Assembly: GCA_965153455.1 (NCBI GenBank)
Contig: OZ234493.1
Coordinates: 3,162,001-3,226,000 of the forward strand
Source: Sphagnum compactum
Taxonomy: Eukaryota; Bryophyta; Sphagnopsida; Sphagnales
Reading direction: 5' to 3'
Length of the DNA stretch: 64,000 bases
A program made the position numbers and the translations under genes. Below are positions 39,832-51,355 of the stretch, one piece after another. A model generated the notes under the pieces. It was not told the origin of the DNA. It did no database searches and worked only from the letters and a program-made list of their open reading frames with translations. The stretch's first letter is position 1, and every line of letters starts with the position of its first letter.

Positions 39832-40054
39832 GGCCCACTTTACACCAAGAATCAAGGTCAAAGTTCAACTCAAATTGAACATTCGTATTGGTGCATTCAT
39901 TAAAATTAACCCTAAGAGCTTTACACTAAGAGTCAAGGTTGAAACATTAAAATAAAATTTAATCTACCATTTTATGGCCTTGGATTGGCCCCAAGACTAA
40001 AACATGATACTTATCAATTTGGGAGGCCAATTTGCAACCCTTGGGGCCAATGTT
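39832..40054 (+). mobile_element. Truncated Tourist-like MITE (relative of 57961-58278)
   Basis: It begins TTA|GGCCCACTTTACACCAAG, matching the left end of the complete copy at 57961. It also shares the internal GGCCCCAAGACTA and GCCAATTTGCAACC...GGGCCAATGTT blocks. The right terminal repeat is missing or unrecognisable. Confidence 0.6.
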
Positions 40055-40691
40055 ATAACAATAAAATATTATTTTTTGATAAAATCCACACCATAGGATC
40101 AAATTAAACCCTAAACCAAACCCCTTATCTTCTCCTTCTGTATTTCATCTTTCTCCATTTTGTTATTTTGTTATTGAACTTTTGTGTTTATTTATGAATA
40201 ATGGAAAGAATTTTTGAATTTTTGACTTGGGATATGGAAGATGTTGGAATGTTTCATGAAAAAAATGTGTCAAATGTAAATCTTCATTCATTTCAACCCT
40301 TCAATTCACCTTTTCAAAACTTGTAGCTACAAAGGCTAATCTACCCATTTTGATTTCAAATCATATTTTTCCAAATAAGGAGGCACTACTAAAAATTGGC
40401 CAAAATGTAACACTCTATTTGTAATTACCTTTGGACATTTTTGTAATTATTTCTTGTGTTGATCATATTTGCAACCACAGTGTAATTAATTTATGATTAT
40501 TATGGTTTTCATCCTTCCATGTGAACAACATTTTTTTTTTCATCCAAGAAAAACAACTTATGTTCCATTAGTCACAAATGTGACCAATTTAGTCAAAACC
40601 TTATGAGTATACAAATGTGTATTTTGTGTATTTTAAGTGGGTATAGTTGGGTATATTCGTGTCGCAACCCTAACATCGGGTTTGTGATTAA

Positions 40692-41560
40692 GTGTGGAGT
40701 TGTTTGCTTTGTTATCGCATGCTTGCATTTGTCTTCAAATGTTTTTTTTCCTTTGCATTGCAAACTAGATTAGGCCTCCCCCATCTACTAGTTATTGGAT
40801 TGTCACATTACATCTGTGGTCAGTCGTTAAAACCCTATAGGGATCTACCTCCTTTGTTGCACCCATGGTGGGAAGAGTATTGCATCTCATGATGTCGTGT
40901 AGGATACTTTTGCATTCATCACAAGAGATGTCAAATTTCATGTTTTGCGAGAACAAACCGACATTCTCCCGTCACCTTCCTTTCAATCTTCTCGTTGGTG
41001 GGTCAACATTGTTTTGTTAGTTGATAACATTTGCACATTGGCTGATGTCATCATTGCCAACCCCACTCAAGCAAACTTGGTATTGTGGTCGACTTTTTCT
41101 TGTGGGGTGGTCATGTCTTTAGTGGTTCAAGTGAAGGAAAGACTTTGTTGCGATCATTATCCAGTGGATGTGTTTCTCCCTCTTGCCAGAAAGGTTTATA
41201 GGTGCCTTCACCAACATGCCAACAACTTTCTTTATCGATGTGCTAACATGGTGTGGTCAACAAATGACGCTACATGCCTTCCTTTATTAATGTTATGTTC
41301 CATTTATAAATAGAGAATATCGATAGCATTATAGATAACACATGCTACCACTATTTGGAGATAGGCTATCAAGATAGGCTATTAGTATAAGGGAAAGTTC
41401 TTCTAGGCTTGGAGTTTTATCCGGTTACCTATCCTTTCTTTAGTTGATATGCTTCATGCGACTAGTGGAGGGTTGGACTTGTAGTGGTTCCCTTTCCTCC
41501 CCTCCCGGTGGCCTAGCTCTTTTGGGCTGTTTGTTTGCTTCGACTTTGGTCCTTGCCCCT
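40692..41560 (+). pseudogene. LINE 3' end with restriction-like endonuclease signature, frameshifted
   Basis: Across three frames the sequence reads QTRLGLPHLLVIGLSHYICG, then HGG plus a SHD-VRD type segment near 40860-40910, then REQTDILPSPSFQSSRW (40945). VNIVLLVDN-CTLADVIIANPT and VQVKERLCCDHYP follow. The CxC...H.LxC plus RHD-type segment followed by R-x2-(V/D)-D, DV-x-A-(D/N)-P and a later K fits the PD-(D/E)XK-type endonuclease at the C-terminus of some non-LTR retrotransposons. The family match is from memory of related plant repeats, and the endonuclease reading is inference. Stops and frameshifts make it non-functional. The tail to 41560 keeps weak similarity. Confidence 0.5.
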
Positions 41561-41812
41561 TTGTTTCATTTTCTCTCCCTTGCTTGGGTGCTTTCTTTTG
41601 ATAAAGTTTGGCAGGGTTTCATAAAAAAAACAACCCCAAAACAATCCCAAATTATTTTTCAGAATCACAAAATTACACCTTATATGTACCTATGATACAA
41701 GGTCCAACTAGTTTAGGCTTTACATATGGATCTTTTTCACACTACCAATTGCTGATATTTTGTACCTACCTAGCCACCTAGCTACCTATTGAGTGACCTC
41801 CTGTCCTAGTAT

Positions 41813-42534
41813 ATGTTCCAACTGGCAGAAATTAAACAGCAGCGGGGCACACACAAACAACAAGACAGGTTGGATGCATTTTTGAGAGAGTGTGAAAAAG
41901 CAGAGGACAAATTTAGCAACCCATCACAGCCCCATCTCTCAGCAGCAGCAGTTTCTATCCACAAAGCCCAGGGAGTCACCACAAATTTCAGTTCACTTCA
42001 GTTCACTTCAGTTCGTGAAAATAATTTTCCAGCAGCAGCAGCGGTTGTTTCTATCCACAAGTGCCAACTAGCAGATCAGTTAGTCTCGATCGGTAGCCAA
42101 GTTGCTGTGAATGATCGGATAGCTAGTTTTCAATATTGGAGTGGAGTGGATTGCAAGTAGCTGCAATCCTCGACATTTTGATGGAATTTTTGGGAGTAAT
42201 CTCTTTTGGGTTGAGTTTTGGAAATGGGTCATCCTCATCAACAACAACTACCTTTTGCCTAGTTCATTGGTTGAACGAATTCGCACCACCTTTCCTGATG
42301 GTGTCATTGGCTAATCTTCTCATGTGGTCGTCACTCGTCCTGCCAGCTTAATTCTTCCTCGGTTTCTGTTTTACTAGAGAGAGTAGCTGCTATAAAACTT
42401 GCCTCTTCTTCCACATTCCTACTCACTTCATTGCCATCCACTGTTCCTCGTTGCAACTTAGTTTTTGTGATCTCGCGCTCTTCTAAGTCTGCCGGCCAGC
42501 TCGCACCTTGGTGTATAGTATAGTCTCTGACGCC
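41813..42534 (+). promoter_or_regulatory. Promoter and 5' UTR of the LHCII gene
   Basis: A TATA box (TATAAA, 42391-42396) lies 139 bases before the start codon, which implies a leader of about 110 nt. Upstream are a direct duplication around AGCAGCAGCAG...TTTCTATCCACAA (41941 and 42031), a tandem CAGTTCACTT motif (about 41990-42013), and a GGATAGC element near 42117 that resembles light-responsive GATA motifs. An open frame at 41813-42160 spans these repeats and is not treated as coding. Confidence 0.6.
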
Positions 42535-43691
42535 ATGGCTGCCGCTACAGCATGTGCCTCCTCAGCTACATTCGCCGGACAGACGGTGTTGAAGCAGGCG
42601 TCGGAATTGGCAAGCAAAGTCGGTAGCAGTGAGTCTCGCCTGCAGATGCGTGGCTCCAAGGCTAAAGCCTCCAGCAGTAGCATCTGGTCAGTACTACTCT
42701 TGACAAGCTGTAGGCCCTGATGTTAGTCGAGTATTATTGCTTTGTTAAAGCGTATTGCAAATTTCCTCATATGGTTGCAGCTCATGTTGGTGAAGGTCCT
42801 GCAGTTGGCTTTTTTCCTTTTTTTGGGGGGTGGGTTTTGTTTGGTGTGTAGCTAGCTGCACAATGCCAGCAGCAGCACAACTAGTTCTTGATCTGCCGCC
42901 AATCTAGTCGAATGCAGAAGGTGTCAAATGCTGTTATGTGTTGGAAGTACTGGAAACTGGTTGCACCGCATTCTGATTCTCGTGTCAGGATATTTTGTAC
43001 TGAGCTCGTGATGGACTCGATCTCTGTGCTGTGACGCAGGTATGGTGCTGATCGTCCCAAGTACTTGGGCCCATTCTCTGGCGAGACACCCTCATACTTG
43101 ACTGGTGAGTTTGCCGGAGACTATGGCTGGGACACCGCTGGACTCTCCGCTGATCCCGAGACCTTCGCAAGGAACAGGGAGTTGGAGGTCATCCATGCAC
43201 GTTGGGCAATGCTTGGAGCTTTGGGTTGCGTCACACCGGAGCTGCTGGCGAAGAATGGCACTAAGTTCGGGGAGGCAGTATGGTTCAAGGCAGGATCTCA
43301 GATCTTCGCTGACGGCGGCCTAGACTACTTGGGCAATCCATCTCTGGTACACGCCCAGAGCATTCTCGCCATCTGGGCTTCTCAGGTAGTATTGATGGGA
43401 GCAGTGGAGGGATACCGTGTTGCAGGAGGACCATTGGGAGATGTGAGTGACCCAATCTATCCAGGAGGCTCATTCGACCCCTTGGGCTTAGCTGACGATC
43501 CTGATACATTCTCGGAACTGAAGGTGAAGGAGCTGAAAAACGGCCGCCTTGCCATGTTCTCCATGTTCGGCTTCTTCGTGCAGGCCATCGTCACCGGCAA
43601 AGGACCACTGGAGAATCTGAGCGACCATTTGGCAGATCCCGTCACCAACAACGCCTGGGCTTATGCAACCAACTTCACCCCCGGCTCATAG
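42535..43691 (+). CDS. Lhcb: LHCII chlorophyll a/b-binding protein, plastid-targeted
   Basis: Light-harvesting complex II apoprotein of the thylakoid membrane, 267 aa, which binds chlorophylls and carotenoids and feeds photosystem II. Exons are 42535-42686 and 43040-43691; the 353-nt intron (42687-43039) splits the Trp51 codon. Residues 1 to about 40 are a Ser/Ala-rich chloroplast transit peptide. WYGADR (51-56) is the LHCII trimerisation motif. Transmembrane helix B carries the chlorophyll ligands E100, H103 and R105 (ELEVIHARW), the middle helix spans about 154-177, and helix A carries E215, N218 and R220 ([16 protein letters not shown]). The protein ends TNFTPGS. Length and all ligand residues match functional LHCII. 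It could be Lhcb1- or Lhcb2-type; the intron position resembles Lhcb2 genes, but in non-flowering plants the types are not cleanly separable. The gene is complete. Confidence 0.97.
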
Positions 43692-44110
43692 ATATCCAGA
43701 TCTTCAAAAGCTTACGAGTACCAACAGAGTAGATACCATGTTGCTGCTGTTGCTGCAGCAGAACATTTGGCCATGAAAATGTACATTACAGTTTCCTGGC
43801 ATTGTTGAGCTCGGAAAAGAAAAACAAAAACAAAAACAGCATACTCTTGACTTTGTCCATTGCCATCACTCCTCCTCTGCTTTCTTTCTTGCCAGTTCTT
43901 TCTTAAACCACATCTAACCTTAAACCCTAAACCTTGCATCTAAGCATGCTAGATTAATCTAGCAATCTACTACTTAACTGCAAATTACTGGGTGTAACAA
44001 AATGAAGATCATTGTATGCATCTGGAATACAAAAGTGCTAACACTACATACAAAACCTTTTGTATCTTTGCAGCAGAGCAAACAATTATAAGACTTAATC
44101 AAAATGAAAG
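43692..44110 (+). other. 3' UTR and flank of the LHCII gene
   Basis: Contains a CTGCTGTTGCTGCAGCAG palindrome-like stretch near 43741 and an AAACAAAAACAAAAAC tract near 43819. A telomere-like ACCTTAAACCCTAAACC lies at about 43917. No second gene was seen. Confidence 0.4.
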
Positions 44111-44111
44111 G

Positions 44112-44230
44112 TTAGGGTTTAGGGTTTGCAACCCTTGTCTTGGTGTTCTCTCTCCTTTTCCAATGCAAAGTTAGGGTTTAGGGTTTGCAACCCTTTCTTT
44201 TGCTGTTCTCACTCTATTTCCAAAGAAAGG
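44112..44230 (+). repeat. 59-bp tandem duplication starting with TTAGGGTTTAGGG
   Basis: Two adjacent copies (44112-44170 and 44171-44230) each start TTAGGGTTTAGGGTTTGCAA, continue with a T/C-rich stretch, and end with CCAA..AAAG. The telomere-like heptamers are therefore part of a larger duplicated unit here. Confidence 0.88.
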
Positions 44231-44233
44231 AAC

Positions 44234-44645
44234 CAGTGTTGGGCGGGTATTTGATTTTTGACACAACAGCTGGTTTTGGAAGTTTAGAACAAATGCATTT
44301 GAAGAAGCCATCCAAACTAAGTCTCTGAAAATTTGTGCTGGGTAAAGACGAGGAGCTTGTGCAGTTGGGTGTATGTCTTTAATTAATACCTATCAAAAGC
44401 AGCCAGGGGTTTGTTTAATTGATGCCATTTCAAATAATAGGCAGGTCGGGGTTTTGGTGCAATGTTGGGTGGATATTTGATTTTTGAATAAAAACCCAAT
44501 CTGGGCATCTAAAATAGTTCTTTAATTAAAGAACCACTACCCTTAAGGTGAGATGGGTCTTTGAAATTTTGACCTCTAACTGTTATAATTAGTTTGATAC
44601 CCAACAGGAGTTTTGGTGTCAAAACTAATACCTGCCCAACATTGG
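44234..44645. mobile_element. Candidate hAT-like MITE, possibly nested
   Basis: CAGTGTTGGGCGGGTATTTG (44234) and CAATGTTGGGTGGATATTTG (44460) are direct relatives. Sequence ending at 44645 is their inverse (reverse complement CCAATGTTGGGCAGGTATTA). Either start pairs with that end as a terminal inverted repeat. A perfect 18-bp palindrome lies at 44517-44534. A related start, AGTGTTGGGTGGGTAA, occurs at 52446. No convincing 8-bp target duplication was seen. Confidence 0.45.
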
Positions 44646-46850
44646 AAAGTACAAATGGGTCATAGGTCCCATGGATACGGGTTTGGTATATGAACCCTCA
44701 ATTGAAGACTCTAATTTTTTCATGAAATAATAATTCTAATTAGGGTTTTTTAATAATTGTTTTAATTTTGTGATGTAGCTGAAGTGGCAATCAGCCCTAA
44801 GATGATGTAGCCAGATTTGGCTACAGACTAGAAATGAAAGTAGAAAAAAAATCAGAATCCTTCTATATTCTTGGCTACCTACTGGAATTATCATAAAAAT
44901 CTGGTGATTTGGAAACTACTTTTTTTCAAATCTGACAAATTTGGGTCATTTTTTCCATGGAAAATTCTTTGTAAAGACCCAAATCATATTTTTCAAGTCG
45001 AAATTCAGCAAAAATTTTGCCAAAAAAAACACTGATTCTAACCATTGTTTGATTGTTCGCCAAAATCAATGAATGAACCCCAAAGCCTACCCTCAACCAT
45101 TGATTCTTCACCGGGTCTTTCATAAAACTTGTTGAGGTTTTTATGCTAAAACATTTTGAAAACCCGGAATTGTAGGATACAAACAAAATCAAACAACCCT
45201 CCCTCTCCGCCCCCTCCTCCCCCCCCTCCCCCCCCAAACACTACTTTCAAGTCTCTTGGCATGCTACTAGGTACCTTACCCTAATACAACTACCTACTTG
45301 TCTAAGGTCTCCAAACTTTAATATGAAGGTATATATTGCAATCCATATCATATAAATGAAATTAGACACATGCAACTCTTATTTGACAAAACCATAATTA
45401 CAAACTATATGATTGAGCAAGATGATATAGACCTAATTATAGCTCCACTTTGGCTAACATCATCACCAATTTTAGAAAGGCAATCTATGCACATGTGATT
45501 ATGACTTTCTCTCTTCATGGAGAATTAGCTTTCACAAACTATACTCTAATGTTGCGTAATCTAACCTACCTAATAACAAATTACATATTCTTGAACACAC
45601 CCAATAGTGTTGAACACCAGGATACATGTCATCTAGGACATTGCATTAGCACACTTTATATGACATCTCTAGTAACTTTTGTTTATTAGCGAGCATTAAT
45701 TATTTTTGTTAGTAGAAGGAAGTCATTCAAAGTTAAGTGGGGAAGAAGCTACTTGCTTTCCCCTTAGTGTTGAGTGGAACAATCCTTTTCAAGATCAATC
45801 CAGCACATCTTAACGTTTTTACATTTATTCAAAAACCCGAAAAGAAAATTCGATTGCACATTCTAAAAAATACATTAAATTCATGCAAGAATATTCAATT
45901 TTGACTTTACTGGGGATGCAAAATTTGTAAAGCTAACCATAGCACCTGGGCAGCTTCGGCATAAACTTAATTATTTTTTATTTTGCAAATTTTTTGAAAA
46001 AAAATCAGCACCTTGTAGCAAAACTTTGAAAAATTCAGTCAAAAACCTTAACCTTGTCCAACTAAGTAATACTTAATGTGACCCATCTAACGGTTAACCA
46101 TAACGACAGCAAGAAAGTTTTGAATTTTTTTTTTGATTTTATTATGTATATTCCTTAATTGTCAAAAAAATTCAGAATTACAAATTCAAGTACCGAATTA
46201 GAAATTTAAAATTATATTAAATTATTTCGCACACAAATGCTAAAGCTGCCTATGTACTAGGTACTCAATTAGGCTGAAGCAAGCCAACAAATCAACCAAA
46301 CAACCAGCCCGAGGTTGATAATGGACAAAGGGAATAATGGATTCATCTAAACAAGTGGCCCAGCATTTCCAAAGACTACTCAGACATACCCAATATTTTG
46401 AGTCCTTCTAAGGAGTCCCAAATTTTGAGAGTCAAATCTAGATGAGTACGTTGTGCATAAATTGAATATTCATTGTGTCACTTGAAAATTCCCAGAAAAG
46501 GTCTAAAATCTTGAGCTCAAGTGGTTGAACTACATGCATTTCTTGATAATTATGTTCGTTGAAAATGCCAATATAAAAAATGTTGGAAAGAATCTTGACC
46601 ATTCATAGGAAAAATTGGCCATGCAATTATTAAGTGTTCAAATGTCATCATCTAAACAACATTTGAAAACTATAAAATGAAGTCCTAAAGTAATAGGGTC
46701 GCATTTCCAAGTCCATTACATTCCCAAGAATTTCGAAAGTGAATCACAAGAGATTTTTTTTTTAAATTAAAGTTTTTAGTTTTGACATAACCCCCATGAA
46801 TATTTCTAAAGTAAATTGTTGAAGAGTGTAGTGTTTTCTATAAAGGTCCC
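44646..46850. other. Intergenic DNA with a C-rich tract
   Basis: No gene recognised. It contains dispersed-repeat copy 3 in reverse orientation (about 44800-44880) and a C/T tract with long C runs (45199-45236). The frames at 44926-45237 and 45450-45689 have no similarity I can name. Confidence 0.5.
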
Positions 46851-46899
46851 ACCTGTTTACTATTTACAATTTTACGTCCGTTTGGGACCAAAGAATCCA

Positions 46900-48031
46900 T
46901 TAGACGAAAGGTAGATCATGGAGGACAAATTGTCCTCTGGTACTGGCAGCATGCCACAAACTTGGCCAAGGTGACCGTGTTTGTAGTCTGCATGAGCTTA
47001 GCAAGAGTGCTAGTGTGGGTGAAAGGCAGGGCCGAACAAAAACGTTCCCTAACTTTCTGTGTATTTGGACAAACAAGAAGCAAATGTTCTTCATCCTCAA
47101 CCTTCCCCAAATCGCAGCCTCGACAAAGTCTCTCTGCGTATGGCTGAACGCAGCTGATGTCACACAAGTAGCTTTCACTCTTGTACAACATACCCTTGAA
47201 GCGCAAGTATTTTGTTTACACGCTGGTCTTGATCTCACGGTTGGTAAAGAGATTTTCAATGTAAGCCAGTCGCATATTATCTTTCACCCTTTTTACACTC
47301 AATATTGTGTGGGGAAAACCTAGAGGGGATGGGGCCCCAGCCTCCTGGTTAATCGGGCCTCCTATCGTAGATCTAGCACCAACCGGTTGCACTAGTTGTA
47401 ACGCGGCCAGCCGAGCCATCTGAACTCCCACCCATACGTTGTGCGCATTGCACCAAAGTACTTGGCTCTCCGCCCTGCCTCTCACCCTTGCTAGACAAGT
47501 CGGGTGTATGTGTGTTGTCGTAAGAGCCGTTCCCAGCGGCGGTTGAGCAGTCCTCACTTGGAACACATGGGTCGTTGCAGGTTTAGGCGTCGTTTCCAAC
47601 AATGGTTGAACCGGAGGCAGAAGACCTGCCACCTCCTGGGGCTGATTCTTGAGTAGCCATTTTTTCACAGATATAGCCCAACAGTTCTTTCCTGCAGCAA
47701 GCATAGCGAGTTGGGCTTCCCATGCCTTGCCCAAGATGCGGTCTTTAGTGACCGTGCTCACGCAGTCATAGTATAACAGCGCTTGTCCCCATGCAAAGTG
47801 TTCAAAGGGGAATTTGCCAAATTCTGCCAACACAATGGACATGCTAGTTGTTTTTCGCACCCCGAGCAAGGACTTGAAGAACCCTCGGTACACTACTTCA
47901 ATAGCCTCTATTTTCTTGGAGTCCACCCAAACCTCACAGGCATAACTTGTTGTGGAACGCACCAACATGTTGAAGAGGTCACAGCATAACTGGACGTCCA
48001 TAATACGTAGCTCCGCACAACGGCAGTTCAA
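46900..48031 (-). pseudogene. LINE ORF2 C-terminal region with zinc motif
   Basis: The frame 48031-47216 (271 aa) continues the thumb region (MNCRCAELRIMDVQLCCDLF, then Y.CEVW). One frame later (47206-46916) the terminal C-x2-C...H-x4-C motif reads CRGCDLGKVEDEEHLLLVCP, followed by NTQKVRERF. This is the zf-RVT-like ending common in plant LINEs. One frameshift near 47210 separates the two. Confidence 0.8.
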
Positions 48032-48053
48032 TGTGGACAGCGAGCGCCTATTA

Positions 48054-49490
48054 TTAACTGCTAAGTTCCACTACACTATCCATGTTCAGGGTGCTCTCGA
48101 ATAGGATCCCCAGGTATTTAAAGGTCTGCACACGCTCAATAGCATCACCTTCAAACACAAACTCTTGGCATGGGTCAGTAGAGTTGAACACCATGACTTT
48201 TGTTTTTTTCACGTTCACTATAAGTCTACGTTCAGCACAAAACTGATGGAACGCCATTAACTGGTGCTGCAGTCATACCTCTGACTTCGACGTCAAAGCA
48301 AGGTCATCTACAAAAGCAACGGCCATACGTGCACATTTGTTAGGGTCGGTGCATCGCATTCTCTACCGTCCAAGCGCCCCTCCAGGGCATCCAAATATAG
48401 CCCAAACAGTAGGGCCGGTTGAGAGGGCAACCTTGCTTCACACCTTGTTGGCACCTGAAGCTGGAGGTGACACCTTCGCTTGGTGGTTGATGCATACGGT
48501 ATCCTTGGTATACATCGCCTGTAGGCATCGCAAGAAGCGTCCCTCCACCCCAAGGCTAGCCAACACCTCCCACATCACTTCACGCGACACAGTATCGAAC
48601 GTCTTTTTGAAATCCACAAAGCAACAATAGAGTGGCTTCTTTTTTGCCTTGCTCTGTTCTATCAGAGTTCGCAATATGAAGAGTTGGTCAGTAGTGCGGT
48701 AATCTTTCCGAAACCCATCTTGACCCTTAGCACGCAGCCCATGTTGTTTAGCCCACTTGCTCGGCCTTTTGTCAAGGATCATAGCAAACAGCTTTGCTAG
48801 GATAGGCCCAACAATTATCCCCCTGTAGTTGTCAAATTCGGAGGCATCGCCCCCTTTAAAGAGCGCGTGGACCACCCCAGTGGAAAAGGCTTCTGGAAAG
48901 CCTTCCGCCAGAAAGCAGTTCAACATTGTCAATAGTGGCATGCGTAGCAGCTCTCCCGCATCCAAAATGAACTCAGCTTTCATACCATCCAAACCAGCAA
49001 CCTTATTCTTTTGTAGTTTCTTCAGTGCCTGAAACGGCTCAACAAGTGTGATATTTGTGTTTAGGGTGTGGCTAGGTGGAGGTTCCGTCACCTGGGCTGA
49101 GTGATCAATTCGTAGCCGTATGGGTGGCAAAGATTGGCCAACTAGCCCGCGGAAGCCTTCCAAAAGCGTAGCTGCACTGATTTTGTCCACAACGAGTGCC
49201 TTTGGCCGGTACTTTTTCCAGAACGAGAGTGCATCCACCTTACCAAGCGTACACATATGTTGAGCTTTTGTAGTTTCCTAGAAAGTTCTTTTTTTTTTAA
49301 GTAAATTTTTGAGTTTACTTGCCTGATGTTTAGTGGCGTGCGAATTGGGGTTGGCTTTCAGCCAGAGCCTCAGCTCCCGCTTCGCTACACGGCAGTCAGC
49401 ATCAAACCAAGGTTTATGGCAATGTCGCATTCTGCAGTTCTTCTCGAAGGCTTGTTGCCAAAAGTAGACTCTGCTGCAGCACCCACGCAC
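48054..49490 (-). pseudogene. LINE reverse transcriptase domain
   Basis: After a linker (49490-49278, KPWFDADCRVAKRELR) the main frame 49256-48438 carries LQKNKVAGLDGMKAEF, FDNYRGI, QDGFRKDYRTTDQLFILRTL and CCFVDFKKTFDTVSREVMW. The palm motif then moves frame: QQGVKQGCPL (about 48430-48460), the catalytic FVDD (codons at 48303-48314; A/V variant of the usual FADD), and FKYLGILFEST (about 48105-48140). All core blocks are present, but at least two frameshifts and two stops interrupt them. Confidence 0.88.
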
Positions 49491-49648
49491 TGCTACAGTA
49501 GGTCAGCTAACCCGTCTGCCCCCAGATGCCCAATTGAGTCAGCACCGCATAGGTTTCCAAGATTCACTGCTAGGGCAAGCAGATATTCTTCAGCTTTTGA
49601 TTTATCATATTTGGACCTAGGTAAGAATTTTTTTGTTACAACTGTATG

Positions 49649-50420
49649 TTATGGCTCAACAAAACTACAATTGATGTTCAACCGTAGGCGTAACAGTCTG
49701 TGGTCAGAGTCTCCCCCCATCGCGCAATAGCGGGTGTCATCTATTATCACCTCGAGGTGTGTAGCAGCTTGCCAAATTGTAGGTGAGCCAACAATATAAT
49801 CAACAGTGTTATGCCCCCCATTTGCCAAGCAAATGAGTTCCCTTGATTCGTTGCCAGGTGTCCGGCCATTGAGGATGAGCAACCCAGCGTCACAACATAG
49901 GTCCAGGAGCTCGCGGCGCCAGCCACCAACACTGGCGTCGCGGTTCTGTCGCTTAACCACAACACTTGGTTGCTTAGTCTCAGCGAGCTCAGGCGCCTGT
50001 AACAGTTCACAAAGGTCGTTAGGGTCAATGGTATCTGGTAATGTTGCAGTTCGCGCATTAAAATCCCCTCCCAATAATACTATGCCCCCTAAAGTTTGAA
50101 CTTCAGCAATATCTGTTGCTAGATTTTGGAACAAGGATTCGCTCTCGTGTTTGGAGCCAACAGGGGCAGCATACACCACGCAGACATACAAGTCAAGGGC
50201 AGCACCCCTACTGACCCGTAGCCATAGATAAGAATCGTGGCTTCCTTCCTTCCACTATGACAGGTTTGGGCCGAGGTGGCCTGCGAAAGTAAGCATTAGT
50301 GCGCACTATCGCAAGTGAGTCAAACCCTTGGTAAATGTTGGCTTGGGAAGTGCCAGGTTTCGGTTAATAAGACAAGGTCAGCATCCTAAAATAGTTATAG
50401 TATTTGCACCCCCGTTTCCC
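49649..50420 (-). pseudogene. LINE endonuclease domain (exonuclease-endonuclease-phosphatase fold)
   Basis: The frame 50191-49649 reads CVVYAAP, LLGGDFNARTA, NGGHNTVDYIVGSP and GGDSDHRLLRLRL. These are the GDFN, DY and SDHR motifs of the target-nicking endonuclease. The N-terminal part (LLTETWHFPSQ-like, about 50330-50380) is in a different frame, and stops occur near 50215 and 50405, so the domain is broken at its front. Confidence 0.85.
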
Positions 50421-50439
50421 AGTTTATTTACACCACCCC

Positions 50440-51355
50440 CGTGCATGTTCCATAATACCATGCATAGGTCTCTCCGGGCCCCGTGGCTTTAGATAGAGGA
50501 GGGTGGGCAAATCCGAGTGTCGTTGATGAAGAGCTTGGCTGCGCACCAGAAGGCGTGCTTGCCTGCCGCCTTGGCCTCCTTGAACAGCGGCCACAGCTGC
50601 GACTAGAGCACCTGCTGCGCGGGCGTGAGGTCCTCATCTAGGCCTAGCTTGGTCCCTGCTAGGCTTTTGTGCCTTCATAGCGCGGCCCGACGGTCTTCAC
50701 TTGTTGCGAATTTGAACAGCACCGCACCACGACGTGCACCTGCCGTCGAGGTGGAGGCTCGCGCGGTCGCAGGTCGTTATCGCGTGGTGGCAACGACCTT
50801 GGTGCGCAGCCTCATTTGCCCTTGCAACAACTCTGTGTTGAGCCACTACACCAGCTCCTTCTCAATCTCGCCCTCCTTGGCCTCAGAGCTCGTGAAGCGC
50901 AAGTTGAAATTGCGCTCCTCGTGTTTGGGCGCGTCGGCCAAGGTCTCCACAACCCGGTTGACCACCTGGCGCATGTTCTTGGCCATCACTGTGGTCCACT
51001 TGGGCTCCTCCGCAGAAGCAGCCTTGGCTGTGACAGCCGTGGCCGCCTCGCGCTCCATTAGTTGGTTGACCGCAAGGTTGCCAACGGCCACAAGAGATGC
51101 AATGTTGTCAATGGCCACCTCCATCTTGGACAACCGTGCGTCAACAGATGAGCTGTCGGTCTTGAGGCCCATGACTAGCCAGTGCCTGGCTAGGGCTATC
51201 TGGTAGACCGCCAGGGGTGCATTGTCTAGAACATTGAACTCGGCATTGTTGCTGTACATCTTGGCAATGTCCTTCTTCAGCGTGAAAATGTCTGACGTTA
51301 CATTGAAAGGACACAGCAATATTGCGGCATCAAGTGCCATCGCGGAGTTTTTCAA
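50440..51355 (-). pseudogene. LINE ORF1-like region
   Basis: An open 169-residue frame (51355-50846) begins MKNSAMALDAAILL and holds a heptad-like middle (DSSSVDARLSKMEVAIDNIA). After it the similarity continues in other frames with a sequence reading approximately AGTKLGLDEDLTPAQQ and AFWCAAKLFINDTRI (around 50500-50660). Coiled-coil plus RNA-binding-like ORF1 proteins are usual in LINEs. The break near 50845 is a stop. Confidence 0.6.

Noticed and set aside
41813-42160. 115-residue open frame upstream of the LHCII gene
   Set aside because: It begins without ATG, spans CAG repeats and duplicated promoter motifs, and lies just upstream of the TATA box; it is better read as promoter.
42985-43651. 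Minus-strand and alternate-frame open frames over LHCII exon 2
   Set aside because: They are shadows of a GC-rich, strongly biased coding exon whose + strand product is unambiguous.
47783-50099. Plus-strand open frames within the LINE (for example 49326-49730 and 49806-50099)
   Set aside because: They are antisense shadows of the minus-strand endonuclease and reverse transcriptase.
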